The notes under the pieces were generated by a model that saw only the letters and a program-made list of their open reading frames with translations, searched no databases and was not told the DNA's origin. 64,000 bases of DNA from Rhodospirillaceae bacterium (GTDB lineage: Bacteria; Pseudomonadota; Alphaproteobacteria; SHVP01): contig PBKD01000007.1 in NCBI GenBank assembly GCA_002722055.1, positions 124,001 through 188,000 on the forward strand. The letters run 5' to 3'. This document shows positions 36,096-44,410 of this stretch, in pieces. Numbering within the stretch: position 1 is the first letter of the stretch; every line of letters starts with the position of its first letter. A program made the position numbers and the translations under genes.

Positions 36096-36371
36096 ATGTC
36101 CAGAGAAAAGCATTTTATTGATGATTTAACGCGTGTTGCTTCTGGTGCCATTGGTGCAATTGGAAATGTTAAAGGTGAAGTTGAATCAAAGTTTAAAGAT
36201 ATAATCCAAAAGTTCCTTGATGATATGGACTATGTATCTAGAGAAGAATTCGAAATTGTAAGAGAATTAGCTCAGAAATCCATGGAACAAAACTTAGTTT
36301 TTGAAAAGAAAGTGAAAGATTTAGAAGAAAAAATCAAAAATCTTAGCCAGGGGAATTCTGCTAAAAGTTAA
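36096..36371 (+). CDS. ubiK: UbiK/BMFP accessory factor for ubiquinone synthesis
   Basis: 91 residues. A short amphipathic N-terminal half is followed by a coiled coil (VSREEFEIVRELAQKSMEQN to the end) typical of the BMFP/YqiC family. In Escherichia coli the homologue UbiK helps assemble the aerobic ubiquinone biosynthesis complex. It has a GGAGAAG ribosome site before the ATG. Divergent from lgt across 94 bases. Confidence 0.88.
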   Translation: MSREKHFIDDLTRVASGAIGAIGNVKGEVESKFKDIIQKFLDDMDYVSREEFEIVRELAQKSMEQNLVFEKKVKDLEEKIKNLSQGNSAKS

Positions 36372-36521
36372 TAGGTGCAATAAGTTTGACATCATTGTTA
36401 AGCTTCCACATGCATTTATCTTTCTAAGTATCTGATATAAAATGTATAAAGTTTTAATATTATATAATTTCCTCAAATAAATTGATTTTAATAATAGTTT
36501 TCTTGACGAAACTAAATTCTG

Positions 36522-36550
36522 TTGGCAGATTTAGTATATGGTACTATTAA
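36522..36550 (+). promoter_or_regulatory. Candidate sigma-70 promoter for ybjN-proC
   Basis: A TTGGCA hexamer (36522-36527) and TATTAA (36545-36550) are separated by exactly 17 bases, about 50 bases before the ybjN-like start and inside the 227-base gap after ubiK. Match is 5/6 and 4/6 to consensus. In DNA this AT-rich such matches arise by chance, so this is only a suggestion. Confidence 0.3.
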
Positions 36551-36598
36551 ATCATCAACCTATAGTGTATTTTCCAATTTTATAACCTGAGAAAATAA

Positions 36599-37102
36599 AT
36601 GACCTTATTATCAATCAATAATTCTGAAGATAATGAAAACCCTCTTGATCTGATAGAAAAAGTAGTATCGGAGAATAATTGGCCTTTTGATAGGTATGAT
36701 AGTGAGGAAATAAATGTATCAGTCGAGGGTGCTTGGACCAGGTACCAGATGTGGTTTGCCTGGAAGATTGAGAATCAAGCACTTCAGTTTTCATGCGCTT
36801 TTGACTTCAAGGTGCCAAAAGATAAGTTATCAAGAATTTATGAACTATTGGCCTTTATTAATGAAAAATTATGGTTAGGTCATTTCGATATCTGGCCAGA
36901 GGAAGGAATGCTAATGTTTAGATACTCTTTGCTGTGTAGTGGAGGCGTGTCTGCAACCATAGAACAAATAGAGGACCTAGTTGAAGTTGCCCTTAGAGAG
37001 TGTGAAAAGTTTTATCCAGCGATCCATTTTATGCTTTGGGGAAACAAAACCCCCAAAGAAGCTTTAATTGCTGCCATGCTTGAAACTAAGGGTCAGGCAT
37101 AA
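36599..37102 (+). CDS. YbjN domain-containing protein
   Basis: 167 residues, soluble. The alternating strand pattern with WTRYQMWFAWKIENQALQFSC and a central R-I-Y-E-L-L-A-F-I-N-E motif matches the YbjN (type III chaperone-like) fold, which in alphaproteobacteria commonly sits directly before proC. It has no catalytic residues that I can name. YbjN in enterobacteria affects stress and motility; the role here is unknown. Confidence 0.85.
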   Translation: MTLLSINNSEDNENPLDLIEKVVSENNWPFDRYDSEEINVSVEGAWTRYQMWFAWKIENQALQFSCAFDFKVPKDKLSRIYELLAFINEKLWLGHFDIWPEEGMLMFRYSLLCSGGVSATIEQIEDLVEVALRECEKFYPAIHFMLWGNKTPKEALIAAMLETKGQA

Positions 37103-37112
37103 AGTTTTTGGG

Positions 37113-37931
37113 ATGGAACGTTCAATCCTTCTTATCGGGTGTGGAAAAATGGGCATGGCTTTGCTAAATGGCTGGCTAAATAAAAACTATAAAAAAAATA
37201 AAATTATAGTAATTGAGACAAATAGTACAATTCGTAATCTTTTAAAAAATAAAGGTATTAACTGCTATGAAAGTTTAGATGTTTATGCAGAAAAACAAAG
37301 TAATTTAATTATTATTTTTGCTGTAAAGCCTCAAAGTTTGGAAGAGGTTTTAATAAATTTGAAAAAAATTGATTTTAAAAACACTTTATATCTTTCTATT
37401 GTTGCAGGTGTAAGAGTTGACTATCTAACAAAGTACCTAGGAGAAGCTAGATATATCTATAGGGCAATGCCAAATATACCAGCTGAGGTTTTAGAGGGGG
37501 TAACTGCAATTTTCAAAAATAATAATTCTCTAAAACAAGACTCATTTTTTGTTGAGAATCTCATGAGTTCTGTTGGACAATCAATATGGGTTGAATCTGA
37601 AAAGGATATTGATATTGTTACTGCTATATCCGGTTCTGGACCAGCATATTTTTTCTATTTAACGGAATGTTTGATCAAAATATGTACTTTAATGGGACTT
37701 AATAGAGATTTATCCGAAAAACTATCTGTACAGACCATGATTGGTTCCGCAGCGCTATTGAAAGTTACAAATAAAAGCCCGGAAACCCTAAGAAATAATG
37801 TCACCAGTAAAGGAGGCACTACAGAAGCAGCTATAAGAGCTTTGAAGAATAATGATGCTTTTGAAGAAATAGTTAGAAGTGCTGTTTCATCTGCGAAAAA
37901 AAGATCAGAGGAATTATCTAAAAATAGTTAG
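37113..37931 (+). CDS. proC: Pyrroline-5-carboxylate reductase
   Basis: 272 residues from the ATG at 37113; the frame is open further upstream but that part overlaps ybjN. It carries out the last step of proline synthesis. Dinucleotide loop IGCGKMGMALLNGW, then SIVAGVRVDYL, RAMPNIPAEVLEG, SGSGPAYFFYLTE and the C-terminal VTSKGGTTEAAIRAL signature. It follows ybjN by 10 bases. Confidence 0.95.
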   Translation: MERSILLIGCGKMGMALLNGWLNKNYKKNKIIVIETNSTIRNLLKNKGINCYESLDVYAEKQSNLIIIFAVKPQSLEEVLINLKKIDFKNTLYLSIVAGVRVDYLTKYLGEARYIYRAMPNIPAEVLEGVTAIFKNNNSLKQDSFFVENLMSSVGQSIWVESEKDIDIVTAISGSGPAYFFYLTECLIKICTLMGLNRDLSEKLSVQTMIGSAALLKVTNKSPETLRNNVTSKGGTTEAAIRALKNNDAFEEIVRSAVSSAKKRSEELSKNS

Positions 37932-37940
37932 TAGATAATC

Positions 37941-39272
37941 TTATATAGGTAAAATTATTGTTGCCTTAAGTCCCCCTATATTTGATTTAGAAAGTTTTAA
38001 GTCTCCACCGTGATTTCTAGCAATATCTTTTGAAATAGTTAACCCTAATCCAACACCTGCATCAACTGGGCTAATTGTATTCTCTAATCTGTTAAATGGC
38101 ACGAATGCATCATTATATTTCTCTTTAGGTATACCTGGTCCATTATCATCGACAATGATATGAATTTGTTTTTCACTTTCAAAAGAGCTAATTCTAATAA
38201 TTATTTTTCTTTTATTTGGATTATTAGGTGCATATTTTATTGCGTTAAGTAATAGGTTTGAAATACATCTTTTTAGGGAATTAGGTTCAACAAAATAACT
38301 TTTAGAAAATTTTGTTTCATTTTCTATGCTATATCCATAAATATTTATTTCTTTAATTATTTGTTTTACTATTTTATTTATATCAGTTTTAATTCTTTTA
38401 TCTAAATTTTGTTCTTTAGCAAAATTTATATAAGTATTAATCATTTCCTCCATACTTCTTACATCGCTTTCTAAGTTACTGACATCAATCTTTTTTCCTA
38501 TTAAGGCAAGATCTAATTTCATTCTTGTCAGAGGTGTCCTTAGATCATGTGACACACCAGCTAACATTTCTGTTCTTTTTTCTACAGTTTTTTTTATTCT
38601 GTCACGCATAGCCATAAATGCAATCATAGCTTGTCTTATTTCAATTGCTCCAGAAGGTTTTATATTATTAACTTGGATTCCCTTGCCAAGCTTATCTGCT
38701 ACTAATGATAACTCTTTTATAGGTCTTAGTTGGTTTTTAAGAAAAATAATAGCAATAAAAATTAGTATAAGAGATGTTCCTACCATCCATAATACAAAGA
38801 TTATAGCACTTGTGCTATCTACTCTCTTTCTATTAGAAAGAAATTTTAGAACTCCGTATGATAGTTGCACCTCAATCTTTACTTGATTACCAAAATTTAC
38901 CGTATCAATAGAATAAGGTCTAAATATTTTTTCTCCCAATGCTTTTTCGAGCATTTTATCAGGAATATTTAATAGTGGTTTTTTCCTTATTACTGTTTTT
39001 GTAATTTCTTCATTTGGTATAAAAGTAAATCTTAGATCCATAAACCTTTTGGCTATTTCTTGAATTTCATTTTTACTATTTTCTTTTTTCTCAAGTAAAT
39101 TAATTATAGTAGCAATATCACCGCCAATTGCTAGTGATAGTCTCCTTGTTATATTATCCCAATGATTATTGAAAAAGATTATTGCAATAATTATCTGAAG
39201 CATAATTACTGGTGTTACCACTATTAACATTGATCTTCCAAATAAAGTGCGAGGCGTAAAATTTTTTAACAT
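37941..39272 (-). CDS. Sensor histidine kinase, EnvZ-like
   Basis: 443 residues. Two membrane helices (about 12-34 and 155-177) bracket a 120-residue periplasmic sensor. A HAMP linker follows, then the phospho-His H242 in GVSHDLRTPLTRMK and the HATPase boxes NLLLNAIKYAPN, DNGPGIP and GVGLGLTI. The ATG at 39272 comes one base after the response regulator stop; the longer open frame overlaps that gene and is unlikely. Pairs with the OmpR-type regulator upstream. Confidence 0.93.
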   Translation of the reverse strand: MLKNFTPRTLFGRSMLIVVTPVIMLQIIIAIIFFNNHWDNITRRLSLAIGGDIATIINLLEKKENSKNEIQEIAKRFMDLRFTFIPNEEITKTVIRKKPLLNIPDKMLEKALGEKIFRPYSIDTVNFGNQVKIEVQLSYGVLKFLSNRKRVDSTSAIIFVLWMVGTSLILIFIAIIFLKNQLRPIKELSLVADKLGKGIQVNNIKPSGAIEIRQAMIAFMAMRDRIKKTVEKRTEMLAGVSHDLRTPLTRMKLDLALIGKKIDVSNLESDVRSMEEMINTYINFAKEQNLDKRIKTDINKIVKQIIKEINIYGYSIENETKFSKSYFVEPNSLKRCISNLLLNAIKYAPNNPNKRKIIIRISSFESEKQIHIIVDDNGPGIPKEKYNDAFVPFNRLENTISPVDAGVGLGLTISKDIARNHGGDLKLSKSNIGGLKATIILPI

Positions 39273-39273
39273 T

Positions 39274-39984
39274 TTAGTCTGGTATAAGTGAGTACCCTGA
39301 ACCCCAAACAGTTTGAAGGAATCTTGGGTTTTTCGGGTCAATTTCTATTTTTTTTCTTAACCTAGTCACTTGAACATCAATTGATCTTTCACTGACTCCT
39401 GTATCGTTTGATAACTTATGTCTTGCAACAGTTTTCCCTTTTTTTGAAGCAAGAATTTTAAGCAATGTCAATTCAGTAGAAGTGATTTTTACAATCTTAT
39501 TATCCTTAAAAAGCTCTCCTCTATTTAAATCAAAAGAGACATTACCCATCGAAATCCTACTTTTACTTTTATTCAGATTTATTCTATTTCTTTTTAAGAT
39601 AGATTTTACTCTTAATAATAGTTCTCTTGGCTCAAAGGGTTTCGCTAGGTAATCATCAGCACCTGATTCAAAACCTAAAATTCTATCTTTAGGATCCCCC
39701 CTTGCTGTAAGTAGAAGAATAGGTACTTCATTATTTTTCCTTATCGACTTAGTGAGACTTAAACCATCTTCTCCAGGCATCATAATATCAAGGATTATCA
39801 AACTAAAACTAAAATTTTTTAGTTTTATTCTTGCTTCGACTGCGCTTGAGGCTGTGGATATATAAAATGATTGTTCAAGAAGGTAGTCTTTGATAAGTTC
39901 TCTGATACGATTATCATCATCAACAATTAATAAATGATCATCGTAGTTATTTAGCGCTTGGTTAGTCAGCAAAGTTTGTCTCAT
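39274..39984 (-). CDS. petR: OmpR-family response regulator (PetR-like)
   Basis: 236 residues. Receiver with acidic pocket VDDD and phospho-Asp at about 66 (ILDIMMPGEDG), Lys in DDYLAKPFEPREL, and a C-terminal winged helix with TSTELTLLKIL and RSIDVQVTRLRKKIE. The ATG at 39984 overlaps the MarR gene by 23 bases; a TTG at 40005 is the alternative start. The MarR-OmpR pair matches petP-petR of Rhodobacter capsulatus, which is needed for cytochrome bc1 expression. Whether it controls petABC at 25 kb here is inference. Confidence 0.88.
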   Translation of the reverse strand: MRQTLLTNQALNNYDDHLLIVDDDNRIRELIKDYLLEQSFYISTASSAVEARIKLKNFSFSLIILDIMMPGEDGLSLTKSIRKNNEVPILLLTARGDPKDRILGFESGADDYLAKPFEPRELLLRVKSILKRNRINLNKSKSRISMGNVSFDLNRGELFKDNKIVKITSTELTLLKILASKKGKTVARHKLSNDTGVSERSIDVQVTRLRKKIEIDPKNPRFLQTVWGSGYSLIPD

Positions 39985-40489
39985 TTTTTTTTTGAGGTTT
40001 TTCAATTAACTCAATAACGGATACTCTATCTTTCTCATTTATCATCTTGATTAGTAATTCTCTATAATTTTCAACTGCATCAGCACCAGATGACCTAAAA
40101 GCTTCAGCTAATTTTCTTAATTGCGGTTCTGAAAGTTTTTTTTCTAATAATAACCCTTTTTCAGTAAGGTATAATCTCTTTTGCCTTCTATCTTTCGTTC
40201 CTTGTATTTGATCAATATATTTATCATTTACTAATTGAGTTAGAACCCTACTAAGACTTTGCTTGGTAATTTTAAGAATTTTTAGCAATTCGGTTACAGA
40301 TATTCCTTCATTTCTATATACAAAGTGAATTACCCTATGATGAGCTCTCCCAAATCCAACTTCTGCTAAAATTTTATCTGGCCCTTCAGTAAAGTCCCTA
40401 TAGGCAAAAAAAAGTAATTCAATTGTTTGTCTAAGGTCTTCTTCTCTTAGAAAAAGTGGATTTGGCACTCTTGATTTCACATCAACCAT
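39962..40489 (-). CDS. petP: MarR-family transcriptional regulator (PetP-like)
   Basis: 175 residues. A winged helix-turn-helix spans about 55-125, with GISVTELLKILKITKQSLSRV as recognition region and the wing DRRQKRLYLTEKG. The flanking helices would dimerise. It is the first gene of a MarR, response regulator, sensor kinase run and diverges from ilvE across 122 bases, an arrangement I recall as conserved in alphaproteobacteria. Confidence 0.88.
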   Translation of the reverse strand: MVDVKSRVPNPLFLREEDLRQTIELLFFAYRDFTEGPDKILAEVGFGRAHHRVIHFVYRNEGISVTELLKILKITKQSLSRVLTQLVNDKYIDQIQGTKDRRQKRLYLTEKGLLLEKKLSEPQLRKLAEAFRSSGADAVENYRELLIKMINEKDRVSVIELIEKPQKKNETNFAD

Positions 40490-40611
40490 ATTGACTCACA
40501 TCACTTTAAGGTCTAAAGCCAAGGCTAAAATATAAAAAGTTCTAGTGTTATGACAGGTTTTAATTTATGAATCAATTTTATTATATTTAATTGAGATAAA
40601 TAAGGGATTTA

Positions 40612-41487
40612 ATGATGAGCTTATTGCCTTTTGATAGCAGGGATGGCCATATATGGCTAGATGGCAATTTTATTCAGTGGAGAGATGCCAAACTTCATGT
40701 TCTTTCTCATGCCTTACACTATGCAAGTGCAGTTTTTGAGGGAGAAAGAGTATATAAAGGTAAGATTTTCAAGCTTGAAGAGCATACTGCTAGACTATAT
40801 GAATCAGCTGAATATCTTGGTTTTGAAATTCCTTTTGAACAAAAAATAATTAATGAAGCTTCAAATCAACTTGTAAAAAAACTATCTATTTCTGACGGAT
40901 ATCTTAGACCAATAGCTTGGAGAGGTAGTGAGATGATGGGGGTTTCTGCTCAGGAAACAACTATTCATTTGGCCATAGCAGGCTGGGCTTGGCCATCTTA
41001 TTTTGACCCTGAACAGCGGATGAAGGGGATTAGGCTTAAATTATCAGATTGGAGGAGGCCGGCACCAGAAACAGCTCCCGTTCAAAGCAAAGCTGCTGGA
41101 TTATACATGATTTGTACCTTGAGTAAGCACAAGGCCGAAGAAGAGGGTTATGATGATGCTTTAATGCTAGATTGGCGAGGTAATATAGCTGAGGCAACTG
41201 GTGCTAATGTATTTTTTGTATTTAATAACGAATTGCACACTCCCTTAGCAGATTGTTTTCTAAATGGAATTACTAGGAGAACAATTATTGATCTAGCTAA
41301 AGAAAGGGGAATTAAAGTTATAGAAAGAACTATAAAATTAACAGAACTCAGTTCTGCCAATGAAGTCTTTTTGACTGGCACAGCAGCTGAGGTTACTCCT
41401 GTTGGTCAGATTGAAGAAATAAAATTTACCGTCGGCGAAGTAACAAAATCTTTAATGGATGATTATCAAAAAATAACTAATTCATGA
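40612..41487 (+). CDS. ilvE: Branched-chain amino acid aminotransferase
   Basis: 291 residues, fold-type IV PLP enzyme. The Schiff-base Lys is in VQSKAAGLYM, followed by the signature EATGANVFFVF and a phosphate-binding NGITRRTI. It interconverts Val/Leu/Ile and their 2-oxo acids. An AGGG ribosome site lies 5 bases before the first of two adjacent ATGs. Confidence 0.93.
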   Translation: MMSLLPFDSRDGHIWLDGNFIQWRDAKLHVLSHALHYASAVFEGERVYKGKIFKLEEHTARLYESAEYLGFEIPFEQKIINEASNQLVKKLSISDGYLRPIAWRGSEMMGVSAQETTIHLAIAGWAWPSYFDPEQRMKGIRLKLSDWRRPAPETAPVQSKAAGLYMICTLSKHKAEEEGYDDALMLDWRGNIAEATGANVFFVFNNELHTPLADCFLNGITRRTIIDLAKERGIKVIERTIKLTELSSANEVFLTGTAAEVTPVGQIEEIKFTVGEVTKSLMDDYQKITNS

Positions 41488-41619
41488 TAATAATCAGATA
41501 TTTACGTCCTTAATTTAATGCAAACATAATAGTGACTCCAATCACTTCAAAGTTAATTAACTATATTTTTCTCAGTTTTCTGTAGTATATTATGGTTAAC
41601 AAAAATTGGAGGAATTATT

Positions 41620-41916
41620 TTGTTTGCCAAATACTCGTCAGAAAAATTTCCGATGGCTTTTATTTATCAAGTTTTAAAATTTGAAAAAAATATTGGTATT
41701 CTATCTGCCGTCTCAGAAAATTCTACAAAAAGAGTGAATCCTATTTTAAAGACTGACTTAAATTTTCTTAATCCGGAAAGCGCTTATTATTTTTTCTTAA
41801 TTATTGAAAATTTGAGAAAAAAAGGCAAAAAAGAAATCAATCAAAATAAAAATAAAATTAGAAAAATATATACTGTTAAATCTGTTTTAGGTTTATCTAA
41901 TGATTTAAGTGTTTAA
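41620..41916 (+). CDS. Small hypothetical protein
   Basis: 98 residues, not recognised. It starts at a TTG preceded at correct spacing by a near-perfect GGAGG, which supports real translation. The protein is basic at the C-terminus (KKGKKEINQNKNKIRK) and predicted soluble, with mixed helix and strand. Its stop overlaps the converging moaE stop by four bases. No motif or neighbour suggests a role. Confidence 0.6.
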   Translation: MFAKYSSEKFPMAFIYQVLKFEKNIGILSAVSENSTKRVNPILKTDLNFLNPESAYYFFLIIENLRKKGKKEINQNKNKIRKIYTVKSVLGLSNDLSV

Positions 41917-42335
41917 TTTTTTTCAGGTTTAAGCCAATATTTTTTATTTAAAGTTTCTTCTAATTTCCAAAATGTAGCTTTAGTCTTCAGTTTTTCTACA
42001 ATAAATTCAGTGGCCTTAAATGAAGTTTTTCGATGAGCAGATGATGTCATAACTAAAACAATATTATCACCAGGAAATAACTTTCCGTATCTATGAATTA
42101 TAAGAGATGAATTAATTGGCCATTTATTTAAAGCTTCAAGCTCTATAGTCTCGAGCTGTTTCTCGGTCATAATTGGGTAATGTTCTATTTCAAGACTTTT
42201 TATAATTAAATCATTATTTTTTTCTCTAACTTTACCTATAAATATTACACAACCTCCAGAATTATTTTTCTTTAAATTTAAAAGTTTTAATTCATCTGCA
42301 ATATCAAAATCTTCTTTCTGAACTTTTACTACCAA
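41913..42335 (-). CDS. moaE: Molybdopterin synthase catalytic (large) subunit
   Basis: 140 residues from a TTG at 42335, chosen because a perfect GGAGG lies 5 bases upstream and the moaD stop is one base away. Longer versions would lie inside moaD. It transfers sulfur from MoaD thiocarboxylate to precursor Z. Family pieces visible are GGCVIFIGKVR, LEIEHYPIMTEKQLE, HRYGKLFPGD, and the active-site region SSAHRKTSFKATEF with the catalytic lysines in KTKATFWK. Confidence 0.93.
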   Translation of the reverse strand: MVVKVQKEDFDIADELKLLNLKKNNSGGCVIFIGKVREKNNDLIIKSLEIEHYPIMTEKQLETIELEALNKWPINSSLIIHRYGKLFPGDNIVLVMTSSAHRKTSFKATEFIVEKLKTKATFWKLEETLNKKYWLKPEKN

Positions 42336-42336
42336 T

Positions 42337-42588
42337 TCAGCCTCCAGTAACTGGAGGAAAAATAGCAATTTCATCATCATTTTTTATCTTATGAGTAATA
42401 TCAACAAATTCAAAATTTACTGAAAATTTTAATACTTTCTTATTTGATAGTGCATCTTTATAGCCTGAACCTTTATGTGATAAAAAGTCCAATAATTTTT
42501 CTATATTGTTTATATCTTTAGGTAAGTTAATTATTTCATGGTTAATTCCTATTCTTTCTCTTACCCAGGAAAAATAAATAATCTTCAT
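42337..42588 (-). CDS. moaD: Molybdopterin synthase sulfur carrier (small) subunit
   Basis: 83 residues, ubiquitin-like fold. The C-terminus ends in PPVTGG, the Gly-Gly tail that is adenylated and thiocarboxylated. EIAIFPPVTGG is the standard ending of MoaD. The two Gly codons (GGA GGC) also form the Shine-Dalgarno sequence of moaE. Two bases after moeA. Confidence 0.92.
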   Translation of the reverse strand: MKIIYFSWVRERIGINHEIINLPKDINNIEKLLDFLSHKGSGYKDALSNKKVLKFSVNFEFVDITHKIKNDDEIAIFPPVTGG

Positions 42589-42590
42589 AG

Positions 42591-43824
42591 CTAGCCTTCA
42601 TTAAATGGGATAAATTTTATTGACATGCCTTTTTCAATATAATTAACATTTTCTTCCAATTCAACCAAGCCATCTGACTCGATAAATGATTGAAAAACTC
42701 CAGATGTTTGTTTGATGTGTTTATATGCAATTATTTTATTATTTTTCCTAATTAGTTTGACTCTTAGAAACTCTGTTCTATTTGATTTTTTATTATAAGA
42801 GAAACCAGACTCAACATAATAATAATTAGATAAATAATTCGAAGCCCCAGATAAGATTAAGACTATAGGTTTTATAACCCTTAAGAATATTGTAAACATA
42901 GCTGAAGTATTCCCAGGTAATCCTACAACCAATGATTTCTTTACCTTTCCAATTACTAACGGTTTACCTGGTTTAACTCTTATCCTATTTATATATACTT
43001 TTCCAATTTGTCGAATAATATTATTGATATAATCCTCCTCGCCCTTAGATGCGCTTCCCGAGGTAATTATAATATCACTATCAAATGAATTATTAACTAT
43101 AGCCTGTTTGATTAATTCTAAATTATCTTTTATAATCTTTAGATCTATCAACGTACAGTTAAGTTCTTTAAGAAGTGAAGATAATATAAATCTATTTGAG
43201 TCATATCTCTTGCCCTCATTAATTTTGTTGCCTGGAGTTAAAAGTTCATTTCCTGTAGAAAAGATAACAATTTTTAATGGTTTATACACTCTAATTTTTT
43301 TTAACCCTATAGCCGCAATCTGACCTATATCCTGGGGTTTTAAAATTTTTCCCTTTTCCAATATTTTTTTATTTCTTGAGACATCCTCACCTTTCATTCT
43401 AATATTTTGGCCTAGAATTGTATTAAAAGGGAAAGAAATTTTAGATCCATTATTTTCACAATTTTCATGCATGACAACTGTATCAAAAAAATCAGGAACA
43501 TGTGAGCCAGTATATACTTTCAATGCAGATAGAGGTTCAATTTCTCTTTTAAAAATTTTTCCTGGGGGATTTTTCCCAATAAGCTTGAGTTCAAAATTGG
43601 AATTAACTAGTTCATCAAATTTAATAGCATAACCATCAACAGCTGAACAGTTATATTGAGGTATGTAAATATTGGAGTAGATGTCATCTGCTAAAATTCT
43701 GTTAAGTGTATTATTTATAAATACCTCTTCAGTTGCAGGTTTATCTATTGGAAGTTTTTTTATAAGTTCAATAGTTTCAAAGATATTTAAATTTGTATGT
43801 ATTTTCCTAAACCCCGATAACCAT
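42591..43824 (-). CDS. moeA: Molybdopterin molybdenumtransferase MoeA, 5' end lacks an in-frame normal start
   Basis: The minus-strand frame is open from 43826 to 42591 (about 411 codons, the full MoeA length), and the whole stretch reads as MoeA. NRILADDIYSNIYIPQYN leads into CSAVDGYA at the N-terminus, then TGSHVPDFFDTVVMHE, FSTGNELLTPG, SGSASKGEEDY and GLPGNTSAMF. It inserts molybdate into adenylated molybdopterin. Upstream of the TTG at 43523, in the middle of the conserved domain, I found no ATG, GTG or TTG in this frame. An ATG at 43822-43824 is out of frame by one base, just before GGGGTTT. A one-base indel there, or an ATA/ATT start, would explain it. Confidence 0.85.
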
Positions 43825-43838
43825 AATTAAAATAATAA

Positions 43839-44396
43839 TTATTTAAATTTTTTTAAAATTCTTAAACCCCGACTTATATACGAAACTCCAGATATTATAG
43901 TTATTAATGCAGTAAGCCAAAGCAATAAGGTGCCTATTTGATAAATAATACTTATATTTGACGCATACGCTAATAGAAGTACTCCCAAAGATATAAATTG
44001 TATTACAGTTTTTATTTTACCTAATCTATTAACTGGTAAAGATTGATTGTAGCCAGACAGGAACTCTCGTAGCCCTGATATAAGTAATTCTCTAAATATA
44101 ATTAGAAATGCAGCAACAAATGAGAGGCCATCAATTACTCCCACATATATAAGAACCAATAAAATAGAGACAGTGAGGATTTTGTCTGCAATTGGATCCA
44201 TTAATTTACCAAACAAAGTTACCTGATTTTTTTTTCTTGCTAAGTAGCCGTCAAGATAATCTGTAATACCACAATAGATAAAAATAAAAAAAACTAAGAG
44301 GTTTGTAGCAGAGTGATTATATAATGAGAGGATAATAATTATAGGAATCATTATTATTCTTGAAAGTGTCAATATATTTGGAATATTAATTAACAT
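43839..44396 (-). CDS. pgsA: CDP-diacylglycerol-glycerol-3-phosphate 3-phosphatidyltransferase
   Basis: 185 residues with about five membrane helices. The CDP-alcohol phosphotransferase motif is complete: TDYLDGYLARKKN followed by G-K-L-M-D-P-I-A-D-K. It makes phosphatidylglycerol phosphate. The N-terminal NIPNILTLSRI is characteristic of PgsA. It follows uvrC by 14 bases, an arrangement widespread in proteobacteria. Confidence 0.95.
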   Translation of the reverse strand: MLINIPNILTLSRIIMIPIIIILSLYNHSATNLLVFFIFIYCGITDYLDGYLARKKNQVTLFGKLMDPIADKILTVSILLVLIYVGVIDGLSFVAAFLIIFRELLISGLREFLSGYNQSLPVNRLGKIKTVIQFISLGVLLLAYASNISIIYQIGTLLLWLTALITIISGVSYISRGLRILKKFK

Positions 44397-44410
44397 ATAT
44401 TAAAAATATA

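Noticed and set aside
42591-43523. moeA as a 310-residue gene starting at the TTG 43523
   Set aside because: The conserved N-terminal MoeA sequence continues unbroken upstream in the same frame, so that TTG is internal.
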